Source: Clostridia bacterium (lineage in GTDB: Bacteria > Bacillota > Clostridia > Oscillospirales > Acutalibacteraceae). From it: a DNA stretch of 64,000 bases. The notes under the pieces were generated by a model that was not told the DNA's origin, did no database searches, and saw nothing but the letters and a program-made list of their open reading frames with translations. The stretch covers positions 30,720-94,719 of the forward strand of contig JAFVEY010000054.1 in assembly GCA_017475765.1 (NCBI GenBank), written 5' to 3'. A program made the position numbers and the translations under genes. This document shows, one piece after another, positions 44,271 through 55,800 of this stretch (position 1 is the first letter of the stretch; the number at the start of each line of letters is the position of its first letter).

Positions 44271-45620
44271 ATGAGTATTGTATCTAAGACAGAAGCGCTT
44301 GAAGCAGCCCGCAGCGAGATCGCCGCAACTCAGGCATATCAGAGGCTTTCAAAACTGTTTGATGACGGCGCTTTTACGGAAATTGATACTTTTGCCAGAT
44401 CTGCCGACAGCTTTGCAGAGGTTGTTGCAGGCAGAGGTACGGTAAACGGCGTCGGGGTTTTTGCTTACGCTCAGAACAGGGATATTGCCGGAGGCGCTAT
44501 GTCGAAGGCTCAGGCAGCAAAAATAAAAAAGGTGTATGATCTTGCGCTGAAAACAGGCACACCCGTTGTTGCTGTTTATGATTCAATCGGCGGCAGGCTT
44601 TCAGAAGGTACGGAGCTTCTCGGAGCATACGGCGATGTTCTGAAATATTCAAGCAATCTGTCGGGCGTTGTTCCGCAGATATCGCTGGTTCTCGGCAAAT
44701 GCAGCGGCACACAGGCGCTGATCGCTGTTAGTGCCGATATCGTGATCCTGTCCGCAAATGCAGAGCTGACACTCAACACGGACGGCTCGAATGCTTCCGC
44801 AAAGGAAAATGCTGCTCACGGTGTTGCGCATATTGTTGAAGCTGACGAGGATAAGGCAATTGAAAAAACGAAGGAGCTGATAGCGCTTCTTCCTTCCAAC
44901 AATTTGGATTATGCAGGCAATGTGGAATTTGAGGAGGCAGATGACGCTTCCGATGATGTTGTTGCCAATATACTGGACGGCGGCAGCGCTGTTGAGCTTC
45001 AGGCTGATTACGGAAAGAGTGTCCGTACAGTTCTCGGCTCTGTGGAAGGTGTAACAGTCGGAGTTGCCGAGCTGTCAGCAAAGGAGCTTGACGGAAGCAG
45101 CACCGCAAAGGCAGCACGCTTTATCCGTTTCTGCGATGCGTTCAATATTCCGGTTATCTCTCTGATCAATGCTGAAAAATTTACCTGCATCAAGGCTGCT
45201 GCCAAGCTGACATCAGCTTATGCGGAAGCGACAACCGCCAAGATCACGGTTATCACCGGCAATGCCTACGGAGCTGTATATATTGCAGCAGCAGGTACGG
45301 GAGCTTCTGCGGATATTACATTCGCATGGGCAGGCGCAAGCATTTCGCCGCTTTCTCCTGAGGCTGCGGCAGTTATCACACTCGGTGATGACTTCGGCGG
45401 AAAACTGAAGGATTCAAAGGATCCGCAGGCTGACAGAGCTGCCATTGTTGCAGAATATAAGGAAAGTCACCTTACTGCTCTGAATGCGGCTGCAAACGGC
45501 TTTGTTGAGGATGTGATTGATCCGTCCGAAACAAGGGCAAAAATTGCGGCGGCTGTTGAAATACTCTCCGATAAGAGGGTATCAACTCTTCCGAAAAAGC
45601 ATAATAATCTTTATATTTAA
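44271..45620 (+). CDS. acyl-CoA carboxyltransferase subunit (12S/MmdA-like)
   Basis: 449 residues from ATG 44271 behind AGGAGG; a longer in-frame ATG at 44226 has no such site. It has the carboxyltransferase (PccB/MmdA) pattern: LFDDGAFTEIDTFA, GVFAYAQNRDIAGGAMS, the oxyanion-hole motif YDSIGGRLSEG (about 103-113) and a second one in GNAYGAVYIAAAG. It is about 60 residues shorter than usual for this family. It would move a carboxyl group between biotin and an acyl-CoA. The next two genes encode a biotin carrier and a pyruvate/oxaloacetate carboxyltransferase, so it is best read as the acyl-CoA half of a transcarboxylase. Methylmalonyl- or malonyl-CoA cannot be told apart. Confidence 0.88.
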   Translation: MSIVSKTEALEAARSEIAATQAYQRLSKLFDDGAFTEIDTFARSADSFAEVVAGRGTVNGVGVFAYAQNRDIAGGAMSKAQAAKIKKVYDLALKTGTPVVAVYDSIGGRLSEGTELLGAYGDVLKYSSNLSGVVPQISLVLGKCSGTQALIAVSADIVILSANAELTLNTDGSNASAKENAAHGVAHIVEADEDKAIEKTKELIALLPSNNLDYAGNVEFEEADDASDDVVANILDGGSAVELQADYGKSVRTVLGSVEGVTVGVAELSAKELDGSSTAKAARFIRFCDAFNIPVISLINAEKFTCIKAAAKLTSAYAEATTAKITVITGNAYGAVYIAAAGTGASADITFAWAGASISPLSPEAAAVITLGDDFGGKLKDSKDPQADRAAIVAEYKESHLTALNAAANGFVEDVIDPSETRAKIAAAVEILSDKRVSTLPKKHNNLYI

Positions 45621-45730
45621 CATCAGCAGAAAGCTATAATATGCCGAAGGTGCAGCAGGCTGAATGTTGTTGAATAAAAATACGGATTTAATAAAAGATT
45701 AATTTATTGGTACGAAAGGAAATCATTGTT

Positions 45731-46093
45731 ATGAAGAACTTGAAAATAACAGTAAACGGCGTAGTTTATGACGTACAGGTGGAAGAGGCAGACGGTTCTG
45801 TTTCTGCTGCGGCTCCTGCAGCAGCTCCGGCTGCTAAACCCGCACCGGCTCCAAAGAAAGCAGCTCCTGCTGCAACAGGCGGAGAGCCTGTAACATCCCC
45901 GATGCCTGGAACGATTGTCAATGTTCCTGTCAAGGTAGGTCAGGCTGTGAAGGCAGGCGATGTTCTTGTTGTGCTTGAGGCTATGAAGATGGAAAATGAG
46001 ATCAAGGCTGCAAAGGACGCTACGGTCGCTTCGATCGCCGTTTCAAAGGGCGAGTCAGTTGATACGGGCGCAGTTCTTGTTACCTTGAGCTGA
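45731..46093 (+). CDS. biotin carboxyl carrier protein
   Basis: 120 residues from ATG 45731. A short N-terminal domain ([18 protein letters not shown]) is joined by an Ala/Pro/Lys linker (about 26-50) to a biotinyl domain with the biotin site Lys86 in [12 protein letters not shown]. This is the layout of the 1.3S subunit of transcarboxylase and the gamma subunit of sodium-pump decarboxylases. It sits between two carboxyltransferase genes and would carry carboxybiotin between them. A GAAAGGAAA site precedes the ATG. Confidence 0.95.
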   Translation: MKNLKITVNGVVYDVQVEEADGSVSAAAPAAAPAAKPAPAPKKAAPAATGGEPVTSPMPGTIVNVPVKVGQAVKAGDVLVVLEAMKMENEIKAAKDATVASIAVSKGESVDTGAVLVTLS

Positions 46094-46125
46094 TAAGGAC
46101 CGGATGAAGAAAGGGGAAGGTCTTA

Positions 46126-47538
46126 ATGGCTAAGAAAATAGAAATTACAGAAACAGTACTCCGTGACGCTCATCAGTCACTTATCGCAACAAGAATGCCC
46201 TTGAGCGATATGCTCCCGATACTCGAAAAGCTCGATAAGGTCGGATTCTATTCTCTCGAATGCTGGGGCGGCGCAACATTTGATTCCTGTATCCGCTTTC
46301 TTGACGAGGATCCGTGGGACAGGCTCCGCACACTTCGCAGGAAATGCCCGAATACAAAGCTCCAGATGCTTTTCAGAGGTCAGAATATGCTCGGCTACCG
46401 TCACTATGCCGATGATGTGCTGGAATATTTCGTTCAGCGTTCGGTAGCAAATGGTATTGACATCATCAGAATATTCGATGCGCTTAACGATATCAAAAAT
46501 CTCAAGACCGCTATTGTGGCAGCAAAGGCTGCAAAAAAGGAAAATCCGAATGTTGAGGCACAGGTTGCCATCAGCTATACGACAGGTCCTGTTTTCACAA
46601 CAGAATACTATGTCGATTATGCCAAGAGAATACAGGAGGCAGGCGCCGATTCCATCTGTATCAAGGATATGGCGGCTCTTCTGACACCGTATTATACCGC
46701 TGAGCTTGTAAGCGCTATCAAAGAGGCCGTCGATATTCCGGTTCAGCTCCATACTCACTACACATCCGGTCTTGCTTCTATGTGTCTGCTCAAGGCGATC
46801 GAAGCCGGCGTTGACAGAATTGATACTGCTATGTCGCCGCTTGCCAACGGTACATCCCATGCTCCGACAGAATCTATGGTAGCCGCTCTTCAGGGTACAG
46901 AATATGATACAGGTCTTGATCTCGTTCTTCTTGCAGAGATCCGTGAATATTTCATGGGTCTGCGTGAGAAATATATCAAAAGCGGACTCCTTGACCCGAA
47001 AATGCTTGCAACCGATGCAAAGGCACTTATCTATCAGGTGCCGGGCGGAATGCTTTCTAACCTTCTCAGCCAGCTTAAGCAGGCAGGCAAGGAAGATCAG
47101 CTGACAGCTGTTCTTGAAGAGGTGCCTAGAGTCCGTAAGGATGCAGGTTATCCGCCGCTTGTTACTCCGACCTCTCAGATCGTCGGAACACAGGCTGTGT
47201 TCAATGTCATTCTCGGTGAACGCTATAAGATGTGCAACGACCAGTTCAAGGATCTTGTGGCAGGCAAATACGGCACCACTCCCGTTCCGATTGATCCCGC
47301 ATTCCAGAAGAAGATCATCGGCGACCAGAAGCCTGTCAACTGCCGTCCGGCGGATCTTCTTGAGCCGGAGCTTGAAAAGCTCCGTGCAGAGATACCGGAA
47401 TGGATCGAGCAGGAAGAGGACGTTCTTACTTATGCTCAGTTCCCGAAGGTAGCTCCCGGCTTCTTCAAAAAGAGAAGAGATAAGAAAATCGGCATTAATG
47501 AATCAGCCGATCTGAAAAATCAAATTCATCCGGTCTGA
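46126..47538 (+). CDS. pyruvate/oxaloacetate carboxyltransferase (5S/OadA-like)
   Basis: 470 residues. The TIM barrel has TETVLRDAHQSLIATRM with metal ligand Asp14, the carboxylated-lysine motif CIKDMA (Lys180) and the metal histidines 209 and 211 in QLHTHYTSG. The C-terminal helical domain is present but the fused biotin domain of pyruvate carboxylase and many OadA proteins is absent, as in 5S of transcarboxylase. With the other two genes it could exchange carboxyl groups between oxaloacetate/pyruvate and an acyl-CoA. No membrane beta subunit (OadB) is encoded here. Confidence 0.95.
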   Translation: MAKKIEITETVLRDAHQSLIATRMPLSDMLPILEKLDKVGFYSLECWGGATFDSCIRFLDEDPWDRLRTLRRKCPNTKLQMLFRGQNMLGYRHYADDVLEYFVQRSVANGIDIIRIFDALNDIKNLKTAIVAAKAAKKENPNVEAQVAISYTTGPVFTTEYYVDYAKRIQEAGADSICIKDMAALLTPYYTAELVSAIKEAVDIPVQLHTHYTSGLASMCLLKAIEAGVDRIDTAMSPLANGTSHAPTESMVAALQGTEYDTGLDLVLLAEIREYFMGLREKYIKSGLLDPKMLATDAKALIYQVPGGMLSNLLSQLKQAGKEDQLTAVLEEVPRVRKDAGYPPLVTPTSQIVGTQAVFNVILGERYKMCNDQFKDLVAGKYGTTPVPIDPAFQKKIIGDQKPVNCRPADLLEPELEKLRAEIPEWIEQEEDVLTYAQFPKVAPGFFKKRRDKKIGINESADLKNQIHPV

Positions 47539-47547
47539 TCGTTTATC

Positions 47548-47583
47548 ACGGACTGCTGCACTTAATGGCGGCAGTCCGTTTTG
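47548..47583 (+). terminator. terminator after the transcarboxylase-like operon
   Basis: ACGGACTGC (47548-47556) pairs with GCAGTCCGT (47571-47579), followed by TTTTG. Confidence 0.85.
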
Positions 47584-47659
47584 TGATATTTGCTATTTAC
47601 AAATCAGAGAAAATTTTATATAATATATTCAGAGATAATTATGTCGGGCAGGTGGAGTG

Positions 47660-48553
47660 ATGGGCGAAAAGGATATTATATCAAGAACGCTGGAGTCATA
47701 TAATGATGTTTTTGCCGATATCATTAATGTATTTCTTTTGGGCGGACAGGAGATTATCTTTCCGGACGAGCTGTCGGATGCCTCTTCTGTATCTCAGTAT
47801 AAGGCTGATGATAAGCTGCGTTTGCAGGAAAGGGATATTTTGAAATTCTGGAAAAATAACGGTATCAAGATTGCTTCTGTGGGTATTGAAAATCAGTCGG
47901 TTTCCGACAGGTATATGTCTGCAAGAGTGATCGGTTATGACGGCGCTGCTTACCGCAGCCAGCTGAATGAAAACGGCGGAGGTTTACTCCATCCGGTGAT
48001 CACGCTTGTCATGTATTACGGAAAAGAGCCATGGACAGCAGGAGATTCTCTTTGGGATTGCCTTGATATAAGAGAGGAACTTAAACCTTATGTGAGTAAT
48101 TACACTATCAATATTTTTGATATCAATAAAATAACCGAAGAGCAGGTCAGCAGTCTGAAAAGCGATTTCAGGCATATTGCCAAATATATGCTGTACAGAA
48201 ATAATACTGATGAATATAAGCCGGATGATGTTGAAGTGCGACATCTTCGTGAGGTTGCAGAATTTCTGAGAGTATTTGAACATGATGATCGTTTTGTGGA
48301 AATATATAACGATTGTAAGGACAGGGAGGGAACAACCATGTGTGAATTCATAGATAAATTTGAAGCAAAGGGCAGAGCCGAGGGTGAAGCAAAGGGCAGA
48401 GCCGAGGAAAGAGAAAACGGAATCAGGAACGCAGTTCTGATTTATAAAAAGGTGAAATCATCGGTTGAGGAAGCGATATCCGGAATTATAGAGCTTTATG
48501 GTCTTTCAGACGAAGCCGCACGCAGTAAAGTACAACAGTATTGGAACTGCTGA
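47660..48553 (+). CDS. Rpn/YhgA-like PD-(D/E)XK nuclease-family protein
   Basis: 297 residues from ATG 47660 behind GGTGGAG. The core has the degenerate nuclease motif G-I-E77-N-Q79 followed by SDRYMSARVIGYDGAAYRSQ, matching the E-x-Q variant of Rpn/'putative transposase' proteins. The C-terminal part contains a KGRAEGEAKGRAEE duplication, a common feature of this family in gut Clostridia, followed by a helical tail. These genes are mobile or expand within genomes and are linked to recombination-promoting nuclease activity. No terminal inverted repeats are visible around it, so it is not a complete insertion sequence. Confidence 0.85.
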   Translation: MGEKDIISRTLESYNDVFADIINVFLLGGQEIIFPDELSDASSVSQYKADDKLRLQERDILKFWKNNGIKIASVGIENQSVSDRYMSARVIGYDGAAYRSQLNENGGGLLHPVITLVMYYGKEPWTAGDSLWDCLDIREELKPYVSNYTINIFDINKITEEQVSSLKSDFRHIAKYMLYRNNTDEYKPDDVEVRHLREVAEFLRVFEHDDRFVEIYNDCKDREGTTMCEFIDKFEAKGRAEGEAKGRAEERENGIRNAVLIYKKVKSSVEEAISGIIELYGLSDEAARSKVQQYWNC

Positions 48554-48558
48554 ATGAA

Positions 48559-48598
48559 AAACTCCCTTTCAGAGGTTATTCTGAAGGGGAGTTAATTT
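48559..48598 (+). terminator. hairpin after the Rpn-like gene
   Basis: AACTCCC and inner TTCAG pair with CTGAA and GGGGAGTT. The following T run is short, so efficiency is uncertain. Confidence 0.65.
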
Positions 48599-48655
48599 AT
48601 GTCTGCGGATTTTACAGTTTGGCATATAGAATGTGTCAGATACATTATCATTGAT

Positions 48656-48688
48656 GAAAAATCCCCTCAACTTTACAGCTGAGGGGAT
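48656..48688 (-). terminator. terminator after rpoC
   Basis: ATCCCCTCA (48661-48669) pairs with TGAGGGGAT (48680-48688). On the minus strand the stem runs into TTTTTC. Confidence 0.92.
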
Positions 48689-48696
48689 CATTTTGA

Positions 48697-51600
48697 TTAA
48701 TTAAGCTCGGTGGAGAAGGAAATGGGATTGTTCTCCTCAATCTCTACATCTCTGTAACGTGTCATGCCTGTTCCGGCAGGTACAAGTTTACCGATGAGTA
48801 CATTTTCCTTAAGACCGAGAAGCGGATCGACCTTGCCTTTGATGGCTGCATCCGTAAGAACTCTTGTTGTTTCCTGGAAGGAAGCAGCAGAGAGGAAGGA
48901 ATCCGTTGCAAGGGACGCCTTTGTGATACCGAGAAGTGTCGGGGAATAGGTAGCGGTTGAAAGCTGAGTTTCGCCTTCGGCGATTCTCTTCTCGATTTCT
49001 TCGTTGGCTGCATAGAAGCTGCCCTTGTCCACCAATGAACCGGGGAGGAGATTGGTGGAACCTGCATCCTCAATACGCACCTTCTTCATCATCTGACGAA
49101 CGATTACTTCGATATGCTTGTCGTTTACCTTAACACCCTGGAGACGGTATGCACTCTGAACCTCTTCGATGAGGTAATCCTGAACGGCAGCTGCACCCTT
49201 GATATTGAGTATCTCGTGCGGATCCACAGAACCCTCTGTGAGAAGATCGCCTGCCTCGACCATCTGTCCGTTCTTTACTTTGGTACGTGCGCCGAAAGGA
49301 ATGAGATAGGTTTTGCTTGCCGAACCGTCTTTATTTGTTTCGAGGGCAACGGCAGGATCGGTGCTTGTAATAACGGCATTTCTGTCCTCCAGCTTGACCT
49401 GACCGCTGATTTCGGTAATAATGGCGATATGCTTCGGCTTTCTTGCTTCAAAAAGCTCTTCGACACGGGGAAGACCCTGTGTGATATCCTCACCGCCTGC
49501 AACACCGCCCGTATGGAAGGTACGCATGGTAAGCTGTGTACCAGGTTCGCCGATGGACTGAGCGGCAATGATTCCGACAGCTTCGCCGATGGTAACGGGC
49601 ATTCCGTTGGCGAGGTTGGTGCCGTAGCATTTTCTGCAAACGCCATGCTTTGCACGGCAGTCAAGAATAGAGCGTATTTTGATGCTCTGAACGCCGGAAT
49701 TGACGATAAGATCAGCGTCATGCTCATCCATGATCTTGTCTGTTGAAACAAGAAGATCTCCTGTCTGCGGATCGTAGAAGTCCTCGCAGAGATATCTGCC
49801 GAGAAGTCTTTCGTGCATTGATTCGATGACAGAGTCGCTGTCAGTAGAATGAACGGTTCTGACGAATTTGACACCGGAACGGATAATGATATTGATATCG
49901 CTTTCCGAAAGCAGCTTTCTGGAAGGAATGAGTACCCTGTCGGTTTCTTTATCGCAGAAGCTGTCGATCAGTCGTCTGCCCTGGAGGGTTTTTCTGAAGG
50001 AGAGATAGGTTGAAGCGGTGGTATCGCCGGCAGCCTTTAGGGTTTTGACGGTATCAATACCGGAAGCGGAGATCTTCTTTGCAGCATCGGCGGTGATTTC
50101 CTGATCCTTAGCGACAATGACGCTTGTTCCGTCAGAGATATCTTCTGCGGCAAACTTGCCCGTGATCAGGCTTTCGAGTGAATCAAACTGTTCAAAAGGA
50201 CGGATCCTGATTTCGTTGATTCCAGCTGCCTTGATCACATCAACATCACGCTGTGTCATGATCTTTGTCTTTGAAATGAGAATTCTGCCGGAAGCCGGGT
50301 CATAGAAGTTTTCAAAGAGGTGATTGCCGACAAGCTCCTCTTCTGTTACAGAAACCTCTGTTCCGTTATCAATATTGGCCTGTCTGATATCATAGACCAC
50401 AATGCCTTCCTTTGTTCCGCAGTCCTCCTCACGGATGATGACATCCTGAGATACGTCAACCAGTCGTCTTGTCAGATAACCTGAGTCAGCTGTACGGAGA
50501 GCGGTATCGGCAAGACCCTTTCTTGCACCACGGGAGGAGATAAAGTATTCGAGAATGTTAAGACCCTCACGATAGTTAGCTCTGATCGGGATTTCGATCG
50601 TTTTACCGGATGTATTGGCAATAAGTCCACGCATACCGGCAAGCTGTCTGATCTGGCTCATAGAACCACGGGCACCGGAATCAGCCATCATGTAAATCGG
50701 GTTATAACGGTCAAGGTTAGCCTTAAGTGCGGATGTAACATCGTTTGTTGCCTTTTCCCAGATTTCGATGACCTTGCCGTAGCGCTCCTGATCGGACATA
50801 AAACCTCTTCTGTACAGCTTTGTTACCTTATCAATTTCCTGTTCCGCATTAGCGATGATCTCCTTCTTTTTCGGAGGAATGGTAGCATCGCATACGGCAA
50901 CGGTGATAGCGCCCTGTGTTGAATATTTATATCCCTGTGCCTTGACATCGTCAAGCACCTGTGATGTACGCTGTGTGCCATGTTTTTTGATACACTTGTC
51001 GATGATAGTTCCGAGTTCCTTTTTGCCGACAAGGAAATCAATTTCGTATTTGAGGAAGCTTTCCGGATCAGTTCTGTCAACATAGCCGAGATCCTGAGGG
51101 ATAGGTCTGTTGAAGATAATTCTTCCGACAGTTGTGTCGATCAGCTTCGATATTTTCTTGCCGCCGAAATAGCCTTCTCTGCGAACCTTTATTTTTGCAT
51201 GGAGAGCGATAACGCCGGTCTGATAAGCCATGATGACTTCGTTGGTGTCACGGAAGATCTTGCCTTCGCCCAGTTCGCCGTCCTTATCAAGTGTGAGATA
51301 GTAGGAGCCGAGTACCATATCCTGTGTCGGTACGGTAACGGGCTTTCCGTCCGAAGGTTTGAGCAGGTTGTTGGCTGCCAGCATCAGGAAACGTGCTTCT
51401 GCCTGTGCTTCTGCGGAAAGCGGAACGTGAACAGCCATCTGGTCGCCGTCGAAGTCGGCGTTAAATGCCGTACAGGAGAGGGGGTGGAGCTTGAGAGCCT
51501 TACCCTCAACGAGAACAGGCTCAAATGCCTGTATACCGAGTCTGTGGAGTGTCGGCGCACGGTTGAGCATAACAGGATGTCCCTTGATGACTCTTTCCAG

Positions 51601-52875
51601 AGCGTCCCATACCTCAGGCTGTGCTCTTTCGACAGCTTTTCTCGCTGCCTTGATATTGGCAGAAGAGCCGCTTTCAACGAGTATCTTCATAACGAAGGGC
51701 TTGAACAGCTCCAGAGCCATTTCCTTCGGAAGACCACACTGATACATTTTCAGCTCAGGGCCGACAACGATAACAGAACGTCCCGAATAGTCAACACGTT
51801 TTCCGAGAAGATTCTGACGGAAACGTCCTTGTTTACCCTTCAGCATATCGGAAAGAGATTTCAGTGAACGGTTGCTCGGACCTGTCACCGGTCTGCCACG
51901 TCTGCCGTTGTCGATAATAGCGTCAACGGCTTCCTGAAGCATTCTCTTTTCGTTGCGTATAATCATTCTCGGAGCATGAAGCTCGATCAGCTTCTTAAGG
52001 CGGTTATTTCTATTGATGACACGGCGGTAGAGATCGTTGAGATCCGATGTTGCAAAACGTCCGCCGTCAAGCTGTACCATCGGACGGATATCCGGAGGAA
52101 TGACAGGCAGTACGCTCAGGATCATCCATTCGGGTCTGTTGCCGGAAAGACGAAATGACTCGACAACCTCCAGCCGTTTCAGAAGCTTGATCTTCTTCTG
52201 ACCGGTCGCATTTTCCAGCTCTGCCTTGAGTTTTTTGGACTGATCGTCAAGATCAATTTCCGCCAGCAGCTTCTGGATTGCCTCTGCACCCATCATTGCT
52301 TCAAAATCAGAGCCGTATTTCTTTTCAAATTCCTTGTATTCGCCTTCTGTAAGGATCTGTTGTTTTTTCAGTTCTCTTTCAGCGAGGGAACCGGGTTTTA
52401 CATCGGTTACGATATATTTTGCGAAGTAAAGCACCTGCTCTAGATTTCTTGGTGTGATATCGTCAAGCATCAGGGCCATTCTGGAGGGGATACCCTTGAA
52501 GTACCAGATGTGGGATACGGGAGCCGCAAGCTCGATATGTCCCATACGCTCACGGCGCACCTTTGATTTGGTTATTTCAACATGGCACTTTTCGCAGATT
52601 CTGCCCTTGTAGTGGATTTTCTTATACTTTCCGCAGTGGCACTCCCAGTCCTTTGTAGGACCGAAGATAGCTTCGCAGAAAAGACCGTCCTTTTCGGGTT
52701 TCAGCGTGCGGTAGTTAATTGTTTCGGGTTTTGTGACCTCGCCGTATGACCAGCCTTTGATCACAATTTCTTCTTCCTCGCCGTTTTCGTTGATGATGGT
52801 CTTTTTGGTTTCTTTTCTCATCATTTCGGGAGAGGCGAGTCCGATTTTTATTGAACTGAATTCATTAAATTCCAT
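48697..52875 (-). CDS. rpoC: RNA polymerase beta' subunit, with internal module expansion
   Basis: 1392 residues. All beta' landmarks are present: the N-terminal zinc finger ([19 protein letters not shown]), the active-site [16 protein letters not shown], and the trigger-loop region ending in [16 protein letters not shown]. The second zinc site uses Cys819, Cys1073, Cys1080 and Cys1083. The distance from the first to the second of these is 254 residues, where Bacillus and E. coli have about 74. The extra 180 residues read as repeats of the 50-60-residue unit that normally occurs once there (about 845-893, 899-948, 960-1008 and 1022-1069). It lies 22 bases after rpoB and ends at its own terminator. 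Confidence 0.97.
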   Translation of the reverse strand: MEFNEFSSIKIGLASPEMMRKETKKTIINENGEEEEIVIKGWSYGEVTKPETINYRTLKPEKDGLFCEAIFGPTKDWECHCGKYKKIHYKGRICEKCHVEITKSKVRRERMGHIELAAPVSHIWYFKGIPSRMALMLDDITPRNLEQVLYFAKYIVTDVKPGSLAERELKKQQILTEGEYKEFEKKYGSDFEAMMGAEAIQKLLAEIDLDDQSKKLKAELENATGQKKIKLLKRLEVVESFRLSGNRPEWMILSVLPVIPPDIRPMVQLDGGRFATSDLNDLYRRVINRNNRLKKLIELHAPRMIIRNEKRMLQEAVDAIIDNGRRGRPVTGPSNRSLKSLSDMLKGKQGRFRQNLLGKRVDYSGRSVIVVGPELKMYQCGLPKEMALELFKPFVMKILVESGSSANIKAARKAVERAQPEVWDALERVIKGHPVMLNRAPTLHRLGIQAFEPVLVEGKALKLHPLSCTAFNADFDGDQMAVHVPLSAEAQAEARFLMLAANNLLKPSDGKPVTVPTQDMVLGSYYLTLDKDGELGEGKIFRDTNEVIMAYQTGVIALHAKIKVRREGYFGGKKISKLIDTTVGRIIFNRPIPQDLGYVDRTDPESFLKYEIDFLVGKKELGTIIDKCIKKHGTQRTSQVLDDVKAQGYKYSTQGAITVAVCDATIPPKKKEIIANAEQEIDKVTKLYRRGFMSDQERYGKVIEIWEKATNDVTSALKANLDRYNPIYMMADSGARGSMSQIRQLAGMRGLIANTSGKTIEIPIRANYREGLNILEYFISSRGARKGLADTALRTADSGYLTRRLVDVSQDVIIREEDCGTKEGIVVYDIRQANIDNGTEVSVTEEELVGNHLFENFYDPASGRILISKTKIMTQRDVDVIKAAGINEIRIRPFEQFDSLESLITGKFAAEDISDGTSVIVAKDQEITADAAKKISASGIDTVKTLKAAGDTTASTYLSFRKTLQGRRLIDSFCDKETDRVLIPSRKLLSESDINIIIRSGVKFVRTVHSTDSDSVIESMHERLLGRYLCEDFYDPQTGDLLVSTDKIMDEHDADLIVNSGVQSIKIRSILDCRAKHGVCRKCYGTNLANGMPVTIGEAVGIIAAQSIGEPGTQLTMRTFHTGGVAGGEDITQGLPRVEELFEARKPKHIAIITEISGQVKLEDRNAVITSTDPAVALETNKDGSASKTYLIPFGARTKVKNGQMVEAGDLLTEGSVDPHEILNIKGAAAVQDYLIEEVQSAYRLQGVKVNDKHIEVIVRQMMKKVRIEDAGSTNLLPGSLVDKGSFYAANEEIEKRIAEGETQLSTATYSPTLLGITKASLATDSFLSAASFQETTRVLTDAAIKGKVDPLLGLKENVLIGKLVPAGTGMTRYRDVEIEENNPISFSTELN

Positions 52876-52897
52876 CGGTAAGCGATTCCCCTTTCAA

Positions 52898-55800
52898 TTA
52901 GTAGTTGTCGTCATCAATTCCGTCAATATCTGCAAAATCCTGATCAAGTGAGGAAAGCGGATCATCGGATATGATATCATCGGAAAGAAGATCATTGGGG
53001 ATGAAATCATCATCCGCTTCTGACTGTATGTCCTCACCGTTTTCATCCTTGTACTGATAGCCCTCGGAATCGCTTTCCGTCATCACATTCTTCTCATCGA
53101 GGATGGTTGTATCTGCCGGTGCGTCATCGTCAAGATCAGCCTCAAGATCGATCTCGTTATTATCTCTGTCATAAACTTTTATGTCAAGTGCCAGTGACTG
53201 AAGCTCCTTGATCAGAACCTTAAAGGATTCCGGAATACCCGGCTTCGGTATGTTCTGTCCCTTGACAATGGCTTCATAAGTCTTGACACGTCCCACAACG
53301 TCATCGGATTTAACCGTCAGGATCTCCTGAAGTGTATAAGCAGCGCCGTAAGCCTCCAGCGCCCAGACTTCCATTTCTCCGAAACGCTGTCCGCCGAACT
53401 GTGCCTTACCGCCGAGAGGCTGCTGTGTGATCAGCGAGTACGGACCCGTTGAACGTGCATGGATCTTATCATCAACAAGGTGGTGGAGTTTCAGGTAGTA
53501 CATATATCCGACAGTAACGGGGTTGTCAAAATATTCGCCGGTACGTCCGTCTTTCAGCCGGATCTTACCGTCCTCGCTGATACCCGCATCCCGGAAGCAT
53601 TGGAAAATATCCTGCTCGTGAGCGCCGTCAAAGACAGGCGTCATGATTTTCCAGCCGAGGGCTCTTGCCGCATAGCCGAGGTGTACCTCCAGCACCTGTC
53701 CGATGTTCATTCGGGAAGGAACGCCGAGGGGGTTAAGAACGATATCCAGCGGTCTGCCGTCGGGGAGGAACGGCATATCCTCTTCGGGGAGAATACGTGA
53801 AACGACACCCTTGTTTCCGTGACGTCCTGCCATTTTGTCGCCGACCTGAATCTTACGCTTCTGTGCGATATAGCAGCGTACCACCTTGTTGACACCCGGA
53901 GCCAGCTCGCTGTCGCCGTCCTCTTTGTTGAATATCTTTACATCTACGATAATACCATATTCGCCGTGCGGCACACGGAGAGAGGTATCACGCACTTCTC
54001 TTGACTTTTCGCCGAAGATAGCCCTGAGAAGTCTTTCTTCTGCCGTAAGCTCTGTTTCTCCTTTGGGAGTGACCTTTCCGACAAGGATATCGCCGGAGTG
54101 AACCTCGGCGCCGATATGGATAATACCGTTTTCATCAAGGTCACGGAGCTGATCTTCACCGATATTCGGAATTTCTCTGGTGATTTCCTCCGGACCGAGC
54201 TTGGTATCTCTTGCTTCTGTTTCATATTCTTCAATATGAATGGATGTATAAACATCATCACGAACAATTTTTTCGTTGAGAAGGACGGCATCCTCATAGT
54301 TGTAGCCTTCCCATGTCATAAAGCCGATAAGTGCATTCTTGCCGAGGGAGATCTCGCCGTTATGGGTAGCAGGGCCGTCTGCAAGCACCTCTCCCTTGAC
54401 AACACGCTGACCAACGTCAACGATCGGAACCTGATTGATACAGGTACCCTGGTTGGAGCGCATGAATTTCGTTACCTCGAAGGTCTGCACTCTTCCCGAA
54501 TCATACTGAACCCTGATCTCTCTTGCGCTGACGGACTTCACAACGCCGTCCTCTTCGGAGAGGATACAAACGCCTGAGTCAACGCCCGCTTTATATTCCA
54601 TACCCGTTCCGACGATAGGCGATTCTGTCACGAGCAGCGGTACAGCGTGACGCTGCATGTTGGATCCCATGAGCGCACGGTTGGCGTCATCGTTTTCAAG
54701 GAAGGGGATCATTGCCGTTGCGACAGAAACAACCATCTTAGGAGAAACGTCCATGTAGTCAGCCTTGGAACGTTCTACCTCCACAAATTCGTCACGGTGT
54801 CTGCCGACGATCTTGGCATTGACAAATCTGCCTTCTTCATCAAGGGGTTCATTAGCCTGGGCAACGATGTAATTATCCTCGATATCAGCTGTCATATAGT
54901 CAACGTGCTTTGTAACGATTCCCGTTTCCTTGTCTACCTTGCGGTAGGGAGCCTCGATCAGACCGTACTCGTTGATCTTTGCGAATGTGGCAAGGTAGGA
55001 GATAAGACCGATGTTAGGACCTTCAGGGGTCTCGATAGGACACATTCGTCCATAGTGGGTATAGTGAACGTCACGAACCTCAAATCCGGCACGGTCTCTG
55101 GAAAGACCGCCGGGACCGAGCGCTGAAAGACGGCGCTTGTGCGTCAGCTCTGCCAGCGGATTATTCTGATCCATGAACTGTGAAAGCGGTGATGAGCCGA
55201 AGAATTCCTTAATGGCAGCGGTGACAGGACGGATATTGATAAGTGATTTCGGGTCAATATGCTCATAGTCCTGAGCCTGACTTGTCATTCTTTCCGTAAT
55301 CACTCTCTGCAGTCTGGTAAAGCCGATTCTGAACTGATTCTGGAGAAGCTCTCCGACAGAACGGATTCTTCTGTTGCCGAGATGGTCGATATCGTCTGTG
55401 GTGCCGACACCGTGTGAAAGAGAGAGCATATAGTTGATAGTGGAATAAATATCATCAACGATAATATGCTTAGGAATGAGGAGATCCTTATTTCTTTTCA
55501 GCTCTGCCTTGAGATCCTCCTCGCTCAGACCCTGAGCAAGGATCTCTTTCAGTACGACCCAGCGGACCTTTTCGTTGATTCCGCATTCTTCCTTTGCGTC
55601 AAAGGAAACATATTTGGAAATATCCACCATTCCGTTGGATATGATCTTGACTTCTTCAGGCTGCTGATCGGAAATGGTTGTCTGGCTGAGAACATAAGCA
55701 ACGGTAATGCCCAGATCCTCGATCTCGACAGCTCTTTCCTTGGTGATGAATTCGCCCTCGTCAGCGATCAGCTCGCCGTCCTCGCTGATGATAGGTCTTG

